The notes: generated by a model from the letters alone, not told the origin. Positions 1 to 9,530 are shown, numbered from the stretch's first letter. The stretch: 64,000 nt of DNA from Dipteris shenzhenensis (GCA_047967505.1 CM106538.1); one strand, 5' to 3'. A program made the numbers and translations.

Positions 1-265
1 GCCACCTATGAATGTACAAGGGATGTCAGAGCCACGGGTGCTGAAGGAGACCTCGAAAAAGCTGCAGCAGGGTCTAGAAGTAGTCGCCTCTGTTGAAGCA
101 GCAATAAGGTAGATTATGGCGACAAAAATGGCTTTGGAAGCCTTAGACAGCAGTTGAAGATCCTCGAACAGGCTGGAGATGTGACGACCAGCAGAGCAAC
201 AGACTCCCAATGAGCAATGGAGGACTCAGGGGACTGAGGAGAGCGGGAAGACAAGAGCAATACCT

Positions 266-277
266 GCTCTGATACCA
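266..277 (-). promoter_or_regulatory. Primer-binding site (initiator tRNA-Met type)
   Basis: The minus strand reads TGGTATCAGAGC one base after the LTR end. This is the standard plant LTR-retrotransposon primer site complementary to the 3' end of initiator tRNA-Met. Confidence 0.9.
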
Positions 278-278
278 C

Positions 279-536
279 TGAAGGGACGATCGCAAAAGAG
301 AGAGAGAGTGCAGGTAGCAAAGAGTCGTACGATAGTTTTGGCAGTCACGTCAAACTTAGATGATGATACAAGGTACTTGTACCTAGACCTAGGACTAAGT
401 GTCCTAGGTGTCACATAGGACTAAGTGTCCTATGTGGCCTAAAAGGCACTAATACTACAAGTGCCTACACTTATGCCTACAAGGCACATACCATGGCCTA
501 TAGGGCATCACTAGAACCACCAGAAGATGGCCTACA
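279..536 (-). repeat. 5' LTR of the deleted copia derivative
   Basis: On the minus strand it starts TGTAGGCCATCTTCTGG and ends CTTCA, matching the LTRs at 19027-19267 and 24587-24825. It is about 258 bp. It is longer than those copies partly because the segment around the cctaggactaagtgtcctag motif (near 390-430) is duplicated. Confidence 0.85.
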
Positions 537-539
537 GAT

Positions 540-1000
540 ACAAAGTGCCAGACGACATCAAAGCATAGTCAACAACAGGAATTTGTAGCAAAATGCGATA
601 TGGGCTGTTTAGAGAACTATAAACCACTCTCCTCGCAATTTTCTTTGTCTTTGACTGCACACTTAGCATAACAAATACAACCTGAAATACTCCTCTATTA
701 GGAGGGGACACTGAAAGCAAATTCTTCTTTATACCTGGCACCTAGAGTACATCTGAAATTCTGAAAGCTGTGCCATGAGTGGATGTGAGAATAATGTCTC
801 CCACTCCACACATTGAATAAGAAGAATTATTTGCACAAGTCACCTTCTTTTTGGTAGGTGGAGGATGCAGAGATACAAAAAGACTGTTCTTGGAAGTGAT
901 GTGCTTTGAAGCACCACTGTCAAAATACCAAGTATTCAGTGTCTCATTGACATTGAGAGAGCAAAGAAAATCTGCCAAAGAAAATCTGCCCACAGTGACA
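540..1000 (-). pseudogene. Copia protease / pre-integrase fragment
   Basis: The minus-strand translation contains WYFDSGASKHIT, the copia aspartic protease active site (D-S-G), followed by a CANNSSYS segment and GIKKNLLSVS, the usual lead into the GAG-pre-integrase domain. An in-frame TAG lies between DVL and PGIKKNLL (about 741-750), and an extra stretch of roughly 60 bases follows before DYALMSSGTL. The fragment then ends at the LTR of the inserted element. It matches the plus-strand copy at 9540-9930 closely. It is not functional. Confidence 0.8.
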
Positions 1001-1184
1001 AATACTGTCACAGCCTATCAAAGGCTCAAAATGCACCACAATGCTCTGCTGAATGCCCAAAAATCTGCAAATAGAATCTGCAAAAAGTGGCAAAAGTCTG
1101 TAAATTGACTCGTACTGAGTCCAGAAATGCTTGCAAACTTCCAAAATGCTCTTTTAACTGCCAAATTGTATCTACAATGCAAAA

Positions 1185-1390
1185 GCCCCAAATTTCTGCC
1201 AGAAATTGCACCTGAAAGGGACAAGTGAACTAAACGCCCCAAATTTTACAAATATATGCAAAAATTGCAAATGCCCCAAATTTTGTCTGCAAGATTGCAA
1301 GCAGAACAAAAAAACCCCAAATTTCTGGAGCAGGTTCTGCAACTTGACTGCAATGCGTGCAACAAGACAATTTGCCCCAAATGCGTTCTC
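1185..1390 (-). repeat. TTTGGGGC-type leader repeats (copia remnant)
   Basis: On the minus strand a short motif near AAATTTGGGGC(TTTT) recurs about five times (around 1191, 1235, 1275, 1315 and 1376 on the plus strand as gccccaaattt). The same degenerate tandem block lies in the leader of the plus-strand copies at 7905-8172 and about 19919-19990. Confidence 0.65.
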
Positions 1391-1483
1391 AGATTGCAAG
1401 CCAAACAATGGCTATTTGTAAGAATGCCTGCCAAAGATCACCTGCAAGAATGCATGCAGAGAAAAGAACCTACACAGAAAGCT

Positions 1484-1850
1484 TGTACGGAAGAGCTATG
1501 GCGCTGCTGTACGGAAATCCATACACTGTATGGACGTACGGCGCTGGGCAGAAATAGTTGTGTGACTGTACGGCATTGGTACGGACAGAAGCGTACGGAC
1601 TGACAGTACGGCGCATGCAGGTACGGACTGAATGCGGGAGCTGTACGGTGTTGTTGTAGTTCACACGTGCGGCACAATCTGGTGCAGGTGTACGACCGGT
1701 ACGGGAAAATGGCGCACGAGCTATACGGGACGCCTACGCAGAGAGGTACGGATGGTGGCAGCGGCAAACAGTATGGATGATGGTACTGTTGTATGGATTG
1801 ATTGCGTGTAGTACGTCGGCGCGGGTACAGTACGGAACTATGCGGACAAG
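1484..1850 (-). repeat. GTAC-rich leader array (copia remnant)
   Basis: I count about 15 GTAC tetramers here, mostly as GTACGG or its complement CCGTAC. Random sequence would give one or two. The block lies directly downstream of the primer site in the leader of the element. Equivalent blocks lie in the leaders at 7338-7806, 19346-19790 and 41895-42275. The function is unknown; see findings. Confidence 0.75.
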
Positions 1851-1913
1851 CTGGAGCTGAACTGGAAGATGGAGCTTGCGGGTTGGAAGCAGAAGGTCAG
1901 GCAAGGTGAACCT

Positions 1914-1925
1914 GCTTTGATACCA
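1914..1925 (-). promoter_or_regulatory. Primer-binding site, one mismatch
   Basis: The minus strand reads TGGTATCAAAGC, which is the tRNA-Met site with one substitution, two bases after the LTR end. Confidence 0.8.
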
Positions 1926-1927
1926 AA

Positions 1928-2190
1928 TGTCAGAAAACAAGAGAGCAAGAGTGTGCAAAATGGAGAGAGTGAGCTGAACGTAGTTCACTCCCCAAAGTGT
2001 ACTGAACTGAAGTGAAGAACAATGAAACAGATGAGGGTTTTGTCTAAGTGACAAAACCCTATCTAATCACTAACCGTAGTTAGAGATTAGACTGTGGTTA
2101 AGGGGAAAACCCTCTAAGAGGGAAAAGTGCCCCTAACCCGCTTATTACATTACATTGGCCACTGCCTAGAATATAATAATAATTCTAACA
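1928..2190 (-). repeat. 5' LTR of minus-strand copia remnant
   Basis: The minus strand starts TGTTAGAATTATTATTATA and ends CTGACA, 263 bp. It belongs to the same family as the LTR at 6965-7230 (266 bp), sharing the ends and the internal TTAGGGGCACTTTTCCCTCTT stretch, but has diverged noticeably. Confidence 0.85.
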
Positions 2191-2195
2191 TGTTT

Positions 2196-3347
2196 CACCT
2201 TTTGATAAACTATGTCCAAGCTCTCCACATACTTATTAGCCTCTACCGTGTTATTGTATGCATACTCCACTAGTGGTAAAAACCTCTCCCACTATGACTG
2301 GTGCTCCGAAACATAGCATTTCAGCAAATCTAGAGCTGTGGAATTAGCCTCCTCCGATTGCCCATCAGTCTGTGGATGAAAAACAGAAGAAAATAGGAGA
2401 GTAGTGCCCATATTCTCAAAAAGTCCCCGCCAAAACAAGCTGGTCATGCATAGGTCTCTATCACTCACAATGGCCTTTGGCATACCATGATACTTAAAAG
2501 ATATTCTGCATAAATAACTTCGTCATATGATCTGCCCCAATCTTCTTCTACATCACCTTCTGACAGGTTATGCATGTGCGAACATACTCCTCACAATCGC
2601 GACGCAGCGTAGGCCAATAAAAGAAATGCTCCACCGCCTTAACTGTAGCATCAATTCCTCGATGGCCTGCATATGGTGGATCATGACATTCACTCATAAC
2701 CTTCTGCCTTAGCTGCTTAGTTACACACAGCTTGCCATGCATCATCATAAACCCATCCTTGAGCACATAATGCTCGTGCCTCTGTCTATTATTAAGCTGG
2801 TCGTATATTTCAGCAAATTGCTCATCTTTTGCATAGTAATCCTTCATTACATCCAACTCATTGTGATAAGCAATTGTCACAGCTGAAACTTGTGGCTTCC
2901 TGGACAAAGCATCTGCAACTACATTCTTCTTGCCTTCAACATGTACAATCTGAAAGTGAAACATTGACGAGAAGTTTGCCCACCTCATGTGCTTCTCGGA
3001 CAACTTAGATTGCGTCAGAAAGTAGCGCAAAGACTGATGATCTGTCTGTACTGTAAAATCAGCTCCCAATAGGTAATGTTTCCAAGTGGATAAAGCATGA
3101 AGTACAGCCAACATCTCCTTCTCATAAATCTGTAAATGTAACTCAGCTGGCTGTAAAATGCGGCTCTCATAGGCTACAGAATGCCCATCCTATGTCAGGA
3201 CAGCTCCAATACCATTTTTACCACAAGCGTCCGCATGCACATGAAAAGACTTCCTCAAGTCAAGCAAAATCAGCAACGGATCTGTTGTAAGCTTGCACTT
3301 CAGCTCCTCAAAAGAGTCCTTTTCCACTTGTGTCCACTGGAGTAAGT
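2196..3347 (-). pseudogene. Gypsy pol remnant: RNase H and integrase
   Basis: The minus-strand translation runs from an RT/RNase H connection (QVEKDSFEELK near 3310) through RNase H (YEKEMLAVLHALSTWKHYLL, TDHQSLRYFLTQ, ADALSRKPQ) to the H2C2 integrase zinc finger (CEEYVRTCITCQK, near 2560) and the integrase core (AIVSDRD, FHPQTDGQSEEAN). The core keeps the Asp of SDRD and the Glu of GQSEE. Frames shift between about 2480 and 2550. At 2195 the frame is cut by the LTR of the copia remnant. The family is the same as the gypsy at 11540-18743. The piece continues to the right at 4524-5450, beyond an insertion. Confidence 0.85.
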
Positions 3348-3525
3348 CAAAACATCGAGCGACTGCATTCGAGCGAGCCCAAAGTTCGAGCGATGCATGT
3401 GAGGAACTTTGTCTAAACCTATAGTAGCAATAATTTTTTACTAAAAATGGTTGAATCTACATGACACTATCAAAGATTGTTTTCACTTATTTTTACAAAG
3501 ATAAAACTTACTATTGGATAACTCA

Positions 3526-3664
3526 TAAATCCATGCAAGTCAGCAATCATTCAATGAATACCAAAGGAAAAATTATTAGCAACATACAAAAGAGAAAACC
3601 TATAATTTGATACATAATAAATCCATGCAAGTTAGCAATCATTCAATGGATACAAAAGGGAAAA
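3526..3664. repeat. Direct repeat, two copies about 91 bp apart
   Basis: A stretch beginning ataaatccatgcaagt recurs with few changes at about 3526 and 3616, each copy about 48 bp, inside the unclassified insertion. Confidence 0.75.
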
Positions 3665-4235
3665 TGTTACAATGTCTACATCTCGAGGCGGTCACTCAAA
3701 ATTATGTAAAGTAGCACGTGAGTTGAAGGGGTTTCTTTATTTTGTGGAGTTACATACAAACAACAATAGTCCCACCCATGATATAGAAGCTCCTCCTAGC
3801 AAAACCCATCACAAATAGCTATTTGTAGCTCACCCATATGATTTGATCCATTTCGTACATGAAATAATCATATGAACAAAATGTTTAAACTATGGAACTA
3901 ATAAATTATTAATCACCTTATGACCATGATGCTAACTAAATATAGATCACCTTCATATGCACATGACCATGTATACACCTCTGGGATGGAGGGAGGAAAC
4001 CAAGGACCCGAACTCTATATGAGAAAAATCCATGGTCATAAGAAAATATAGAGTTTGATAAGGTCTAGCTCTAATGAAACAAAGATAAGTACAAACTTTC
4101 TAAAGCTCTAGAATTTTGATACTTTAGCATGATAAATGGATTCATTCATATCTTTCTGATCATTGTGATTACAAACATGACCATATTTGGAGTCTGATTG
4201 ACCAAGTTATGGCCCGTGGCTTAAATAAAATTGGC

Positions 4236-4289
4236 AGAAGGAGCCTCCCAAGAGGCCGCGATATCGCGGCCTCCTAGGAGGCTCCTTCT
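4236..4289. repeat. 54-bp near-perfect palindrome
   Basis: Arms AGAAGGAGCCTCC (4236-4248) and GGAGGCTCCTTCT (4277-4289) flank a perfect 22-bp palindromic centre, 4252-4273, with core GGCCGCGATATCGCGGCC. Only the two 3-base spacers (caa, cta) fail to pair fully. It is much more GC-rich than its AT-rich surroundings. Confidence 0.9.
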
Positions 4290-4523
4290 CCCATTGTTTT
4301 TTTCCTTGAAAATGAAATTGCACAAGAAAAACACATACTTTGATCCCTTGCTTCCATCCCTCCTTCCTTGACCCTTGCAAAAACATAGCCAAACATTTTT
4401 AGAAATTGTTGTTTGTACGTAAGACAATTGATTACTCACAATATCATGGGTAGGACAACAACCGTAAAAGTAAGCAATGCATGATACTTTTTGAACATAA
4501 ATCATCACACTAGAATGCCAAAA

Positions 4524-5450
4524 TTATTCCTTCTTAGAAAGTGCATGCATAGGAGCTGCAATTTCTGCAAAGTGAGGGATAAAACGACGGTAGTAGGAAC
4601 ACAAAACCAAGAAACTACGAACCTCGTGCAAATTCTTTGGTTGTGGCCAACTCTGTATTGCTTCCACTTTAGCTGGATCCATATGAACCCCATCCTTGGA
4701 AACAATATGCCCCAAAAACTGAATCTCAGCTCTCTTTTTGGGGTTTAAGAACAGCCTCTGCTTCCTGAGCTCAGCGAACACAATCGCGAGATGCTTCTGA
4801 TGCTCCTCCTCATCTTTCGAAAACACAATCATGTCATCAAAGAATGTACGCACGAAGGCTTTATGGTCTTGAAAGATCTTGTCCATCACGCGATTGAAGG
4901 TAGCAAGAGCATTATTGAGTCCAAAAGGCATAACAAAAAACTCATACAACCCAAAAGAAGCCCTGAACGCCGTCTTATGTACATCTTTTGGACGTATGCA
5001 AACCTGATGATACCCACTTTGCAAATCAATGCGGCTGAAAACAGCTCTCCCCTTCAACCTATCCAGAATATTATCTATCCTGGGTATAGGGAAGCGATTC
5101 TTAATGGTGATCTTATTCAAGGCGCAGTAATCAATACACATACGCGAGGAACCATCCTTCTTTTGAACCAATAGAACTGGAGAGCAATAAGGCGATGAAC
5201 TAGGCTGAATCAGCCCCTTGTCCAAAAGTTCAGTTACCTGGCTCATGATCTCTTGCTACGGCGCTGCACTAACTCTGTAAGGTGGTTTATTGGGTGGACT
5301 ACTGCCAGGTATGATGTCAATCCCATGGTTCTCTGGCCTTTCTGGTGGAAGCTCACTAGGCAACTCATTAGAAAAGCAATCTGAAAATTCAGTTAGAAAA
5401 ACAGCCCTTTGCTTTTCCAATATGCTCTTCATTTACAGGGGGTATCTCTC
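4524..5450 (-). pseudogene. Gypsy reverse transcriptase remnant
   Basis: The minus-strand frame contains the RT blocks in order: [60 protein letters not shown], the catalytic box as FFDD (usual gypsy YFDD or YVDD position), [11 protein letters not shown] and [13 protein letters not shown]. Upstream (5250-5450) the protease-RT linker is readable (SDCFSNELPSELPPERPEN) but carries a stop just before QEIMSQ. The frame ends at the 1.17 kb insertion. No gag or protease lies upstream; instead LTR sequence begins within about 25 bp (5473). Confidence 0.85.
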
Positions 5451-5472
5451 TAGCAAAAGAGTGTGAGCACAA

Positions 5473-6587
5473 TTGAAACCGGCCTCTAATCACTCAGAGG
5501 GCAGTGGACCTCACTTCAGCACTTATTTACAGCTCACAAAGCATATGTCACAACCATTAACCATTGCATGATCACCATTTGGCATTCACCCATTTGTTCA
5601 CAAACAAAACCACTGAAAAAGGGATGGAGGCTAGAATGCCCCTGCTCAACAAACATAGACAAGTGCACCCGATTGGCCCCAAACACTGTGGCGCCCCTTT
5701 CGGTATTTCTTTATATTTCACAGTGAAATGATTATAAGTTGCATTTGGGAGACCTTCCCTGCAACTGAGCACGCAGCCCCAATTCACTAAGCCTTCGCAA
5801 GGCTTTCAAGCATAGAACACCATCACATAAGTGCACTTAACCCATAGGCTCAACCCAAAGACATTCTCTTTTCCGAGTGCAATTCCATTGGCTGTCCAGA
5901 TGCAATCACACTGCACCCCAGTTGCACTCTCTTTGAGTGGTTTCCAGATGGCATTCACAAAGCTTTTCAAAGATCCAAAATAAAATCAGCAAAGTACTCA
6001 ACCAAAGAATGACTCATGTAGCACTGCCTGGGTACTTGTGAGCCAAGAAAGAGGCGGCACACCAGGCCAACCAATAGCTTATGGCAAAAAGAAATTGCAG
6101 CAGCAAAATCACAACTCACCAAGCCCTGAAAACTCGAACCAAGTCCTCAATCGCCAAGAGGACATAGTAGCCAATGCCCAATTGCATTCTCAGCCAAAGA
6201 GGAGTGCAAAGGCATGAAGAAAGAGCATTTACAAGAGCCGACCAGCAAGAATTCCACTGAAAAATGCAAAAAGAAGCACTTCTGTCACGAAGAAATGGGA
6301 GTTCTTGGGCTCAAAAGAAGCGTGCTTCAAAGAGGAATGCATTGAGAAGGTTTTGGAGAAGTTTCATCGACGAAAAGTCCTCCAAAACTGAGAAAAACCA
6401 GTCAACCAGTGCGTGGGACCACTCGAAATTTAACAGAAAGCTGTAGCTTTGCAAGAGGAGAGGCCCAGGAGGCAGTAGAAGCAAAAAGGTCCAGAAAAAG
6501 CCACTTTTGCAAATTCGACCAGCAAAAGAAGTGCTCAGCTCTGCCCGTTCTACCAAACGCACGGAGGGAAAAGCATATCACTACGAA
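5473..6587 (-). repeat. Partial gypsy LTR, rearranged (minus strand)
   Basis: This is a reverse-complement copy of the 3' two-thirds of the chromovirus LTR at 11540-13102, from about position 12018 to the LTR end (GGCCGGTTTCA, here ending at 5473). On the minus strand it is fused upstream, near 6587, to a gag fragment, and downstream it runs straight into the pol linker at about 5450 with no primer site, gag or protease. The order gag, LTR, RT is not that of an intact element and implies deletion or recombination. Confidence 0.8.
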
Positions 6588-6964
6588 ACCTTCCTCATCT
6601 TGGATGCTTCTGTAAACAAACCCCCAAGAAATGCAGCATCAAACTGTTGAAGGAATGTGAGGGCTTTGTACCTGTCCTATACTCCATTATATGTATCAAA
6701 CTTGACATGAGAACCACCATCCTTAAATTCTTTATATACATTTGATATTGGCTGTCCCAAAGATGGCTATATATTTGCAGCACTAGGGAGAGCCATGCTT
6801 GGCTGAACATTAGGCATGGGAGGATATGCTAAGGCTTGCATGCCTGGCTGCATTGCCACATTGTCATACATGGCTTGCTTTCTATGCCCAATTGGCGGTG
6901 AAATCAACATAGCATCAAAGATAGAATCTGTACCAAAATATTCAGGTTGTTACCTCAAATATGG
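6588..6964 (-). pseudogene. Gypsy gag fragment (minus strand)
   Basis: The reverse complement matches gag of the plus-strand gypsy at about 13785-14147, covering the proline-rich central part and the start of the capsid-like gag domain (GVQDRYKALTFLQQFDA equivalent). It ends at 6964, where the LTR of the copia at 6965 begins, so the copia inserted into it. The other end, near 6587, is fused to LTR sequence. Confidence 0.8.
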
Positions 6965-7230
6965 TGTTAGAATTATAGATATAATTCAGCAGTGACCAAT
7001 GTAATTTAATAAGCTAGTTAGGGGCACTTTTCCCTCTTTAAGAGATTTTTCCCCCTAACCGTAGTTAGTTCACTAACTATGGTTAGTGACTACTAAGGTT
7101 TTGTCACTAGAACAAAACCTTATCTCTCACTCTTTCAGTTGTACTCTTACACTCTTCTATTGCAACTAAGCTTTCAAGCTTTCAGCTCTCAGCTCACTCT
7201 CTCTTGCTCTCTCTCTCCCCTATACTCACA
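6965..7230 (+). repeat. 5' LTR of copia element
   Basis: It starts TGTTAGAATTATAG and ends ACTCACA, 266 bp, with a pyrimidine-rich tail (CTCTCTCTTGCTCTCTCTC). It is a relative of the LTR at 1928-2190. Confidence 0.85.
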
Positions 7231-7232
7231 TT

Positions 7233-7244
7233 TGGTATCAGAGC
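7233..7244 (+). promoter_or_regulatory. Primer-binding site (tRNA-Met)
   Basis: Exact TGGTATCAGAGC, two bases after the LTR end. Confidence 0.92.
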
Positions 7245-7337
7245 CTTGTTGAGCTCTTGCCTCCAGCCCAAGCTCCTGCTGCATATTAGCCTCCATCACC
7301 AGCCCACAAGCTTTTGCTTCATCTCCATCGTCGTCCG

Positions 7338-7806
7338 TACAGATCGTCCGTACAATCTGTACGAACTGTTTACGTACAGTCCCGCACTACACTTGCGTCA
7401 CTCGTCCGAACCTGCTACTCTAGCACGGACGTACCTACGCTGACGACCGTACGATTTTTCTACTGTACCTGTTGCGTCATCGCTGTTCGTACCTGCCGTA
7501 CCCTGCATCATTCCGTACATGCCGTACGTGTCGTACTTGCACATTCTGTGATTTGTAGCGCCGTACAGCTCGTACATGCAATCACGCCGTCGTAGGTAAT
7601 CATCGTCGTACCAGCGTGTACCTATTGTATCTGCTACAGCCATACCTGCGTGTACAAGCCGTACAGCAGGTCGTCGTACCTGCTTCCGTACAAGTCCTGA
7701 TTCCGTACAGCGTGCCGTCGCCGTACATTCTGCAATCCCGTCCATACATGCGACTGTACGACTTGCTTATCCGTACAATCTGTACTTGGTTGTCTGTATT
7801 CATTGT
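7338..7806 (+). repeat. GTAC-rich leader array (copia)
   Basis: I count about 26 GTAC tetramers in about 470 bp, mostly as CCGTACA, TCGTAC or CTGTAC, spaced irregularly at roughly 8-40 bp. About two would be expected by chance. The array starts about 95 bp after the primer site. There is no exact unit repeat, so it is a motif array rather than a simple tandem repeat. Confidence 0.85.
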
Positions 7807-7904
7807 ACTAGCAGACATTTGCAATCCTTTGCAGTTATTTGGGTATTTTCAGGTTCACAGTTGCTTGTGAAGCAAACATTGCAGACAGATCTGCAGATTT
7901 GGTC

Positions 7905-8172
7905 TGAAATTTGGGGCTTTCTGCTGAAATTGCAAAATTTGGGGCTTTCTGTGCTTTTGCCCCTTTCTGGTTGCAATTTCAAGCTCGAAATTTGGGGCTT
8001 TCAATGCTGTAGTACAATTTCTTGAAGAAATTTGGGGATTTTGTAATTACACTGCAATTTCGCAGTGAAATTTGGGGCTTTTGCAGACAGAGCGCAATTC
8101 TTGCAACATTTGGGGCTTTTGATCAATTTGCACCTTTCCGGTTGCAATTTCGGGCCTATTTTGGGGCTTTTG
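7905..8172 (+). repeat. TTTGGGGC tandem motif block (copia leader)
   Basis: About seven copies of a motif close to AAATTTGGGGCTTTT lie near 7908, 7937, 7988, 8029, 8069, 8108 and 8159, separated by 20-50 bp of T- and GCA-rich sequence. The block precedes the gag start. Confidence 0.85.
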
Positions 8173-8406
8173 TGTTGGGAGAGCAATTTTGGAGATTTCA
8201 GTTCATACTGCCTTTCTTGAAGTGTTTTGCAGCACTTTTGGCAGATTTTGGAGAGTTTTTGATGCTTGGACAGATTTCTGACAGTGCAAGTGCAGAAATC
8301 TGAGTTGCATTTACAGCCAGTGCTTGGTTGTGTTTTTTGGGAGTTGTGAATTTCATTCCCAGTAAGGGAATTCAGTCTTGTATTTGCTAAAACCTCTTTC
8401 TCAGAT

Positions 8407-9530
8407 ATGGCCCAGCAAAATCAGAATGATTTCTAGTGGCCTTTCACAGGAAGACAAGTTGGATGGTACCAACTACTCCCTCTGGAGTTTCATAGTACGC
8501 AATATTCTGATTTCTCGCAATTTATGGGATTATGTGAATGGGGGTGAGATCGGACCAGCAGGTATGGCACCTAATACCCCTCCTCAGCAAGGAGGTGGAA
8601 GAGGTCGTGCACAGGGTGCAGCTGCAGAACAAGTTGTTGGTGCAGCTATAGCCACTACTCCAGAGCAGAAGAGATGGGATTCACGTGATGCCTTAGCTTT
8701 GTCATGCATCTCTCTTTCAGTGACGAGATTTATCATTCCGCATATCCGGTCGTGTTAAGACCTCGAAGGCAGCGTGGGATATCTTAAAAAGCATGTATGC
8801 AGCCCGGAATGATGCAAGGGTATCTTTCTTGAAAAGAGAGTTAAGTAATACACATATGGAAGAGGGTGACTCCATGTCAGTCCACCTCACAAAGCTACAG
8901 GATCTCAGAGAGCAATTATTGAACATAGATGAGATTATTCCTGATTTAGAGATGATTACCACCACTCTGAATTCTCTTCTTGAGTCTTATCTCAGCTTTC
9001 ATACCTCGCTGAACTTATCATTGAGGGGGGGTGCAAATCCTCTCACCTTTCATCAGTTAATAGGACTTCTGCTTCAGGATCAGCAGACCAGGAAAAACTT
9101 GGCTTCACGTGCAGGTGAACAAGTTATGCTCTCAAAGTTCAAGTCAAAAACAAAGGGACAGGCAAAGACATCAGTAAATCAGGCTTCCAGTGGGTCAGGA
9201 CAGCCTTCACAAAAGGCTAAAAATGATGCAAGCCCAAGAAGAAGGGTTTTTGTCATTACTGCAAAAAGCCAGGTCATCACATTGCAGAATGCAGGAAAAG
9301 GCTTGCAAAAGAGAAGAAAAACAGCTCCGGTATGGCTGTTTCAGATTCAGCTCCTCATGCATCTGACAGTGGGGATGCTGCAGCCAACTTTGTTGGACAG
9401 GATTATGCCTTTTTATCCTGCATTTCAGATTCTAGGCTGGCTGCTCGAGATGCTCGGGATAGTACAGCCACTTGTAATGATGATACATATGTATTTTTGA
9501 CTTGCAGTTATGACTCTTCTACGGATGCAT
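8407..9530 (+). pseudogene. Copia gag with CCHC zinc knuckle (frameshifted)
   Basis: The gag N-terminal signature KLDGTNYSLWSFIVRN is near 8458-8505, followed by the helical gag body (WDSRDALALSCI, AAWDILKSMYAARNDA, MEEGDSMSVHLTKLQDL, LLLQDQQTRKN). A CX2CX4HX4C zinc knuckle is readable at 9251-9292 (CHYCKKPGHHIAEC). The frame changes at about 8757 and again before the knuckle, so no single ORF remains. The ATG at 8407 (MAQQNQ) is soon out of frame with the KLDGTNY segment. Confidence 0.8.

Larger units (their letters stand above)
1..536 (-). mobile_element. Internally deleted copia-type LTR element (runs off left edge)
   Basis: Read on the minus strand, this holds an LTR (536 to 279), a tRNA-Met-type primer site (277 to 266), about 235 nt of leader, and then at 30 to 1 a stretch that matches, with two or so mismatches, the 3' untranslated sequence just after the stop codon of the complete copia element at 19027-24825 (near 24460-24490). 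No gag or pol lies between leader and 3' UTR, so this is a non-autonomous deletion derivative of that family. By comparison with the complete copy, its 3' LTR should begin about 100 nt beyond the window. It sits inside the copia remnant at 537-2190, so it is the younger insertion. The flank next to the 5' LTR is gatac (537-541), the expected target duplication, whose partner is outside the window. Confidence 0.75.
537..2190 (-). mobile_element. Copia remnant with gag deleted (minus strand)
   Basis: Minus-strand order: LTR (2190-1928), primer site (1925-1914), leader with a GTAC-rich block and a TTTGGGGC-repeat block, then directly the protease region (about 1000-740) and the start of the pre-integrase region, cut off at 537 by the younger element at 1-536. 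The gag found between leader and protease in the related copy at 6965-10690 is missing here, so about 1 kb was lost. The flank next to the LTR is tgttt (2191-2195); its duplicate would lie left of the window. The target was a gypsy integrase reading frame at 2196 and above. Confidence 0.8.
3353..4518. mobile_element. Unclassified 1.17 kb insertion inside gypsy pol
   Basis: The gypsy reading frame is interrupted after the ALSKKE motif (4524) and resumes near 3347. The insert is bounded on both sides by the 5-bp repeat CAAAA (3348-3352 and 4519-4523), which fits a target duplication. Its ends are not TG...CA. A weak inverted similarity exists near the ends (gcattcgagcg near 3366; gcattctagtg read inward from 4518). 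Three ttcgagcg-like motifs lie at the left end, a 91-bp-spaced direct repeat lies at 3526-3664, and a strong palindrome lies at 4236-4289. I see no coding frame and cannot assign it to a transposon class. Confidence 0.55.

Noticed and set aside
3353-4518. Insertion considered as a Helitron
   Set aside because: A CTAG near the right end is not followed by T and there is no TC start; the CAAAA duplication also argues against it.
4791-5174. 127-codon plus-strand frame
   Set aside because: Antisense shadow of the minus-strand gypsy RT, whose motifs are unmistakable.
7338-7806. GTAC block considered as a CRISPR array or satellite
   Set aside because: No constant repeat and spacer length, only a short core motif at irregular spacing, inside a plant retrotransposon leader.
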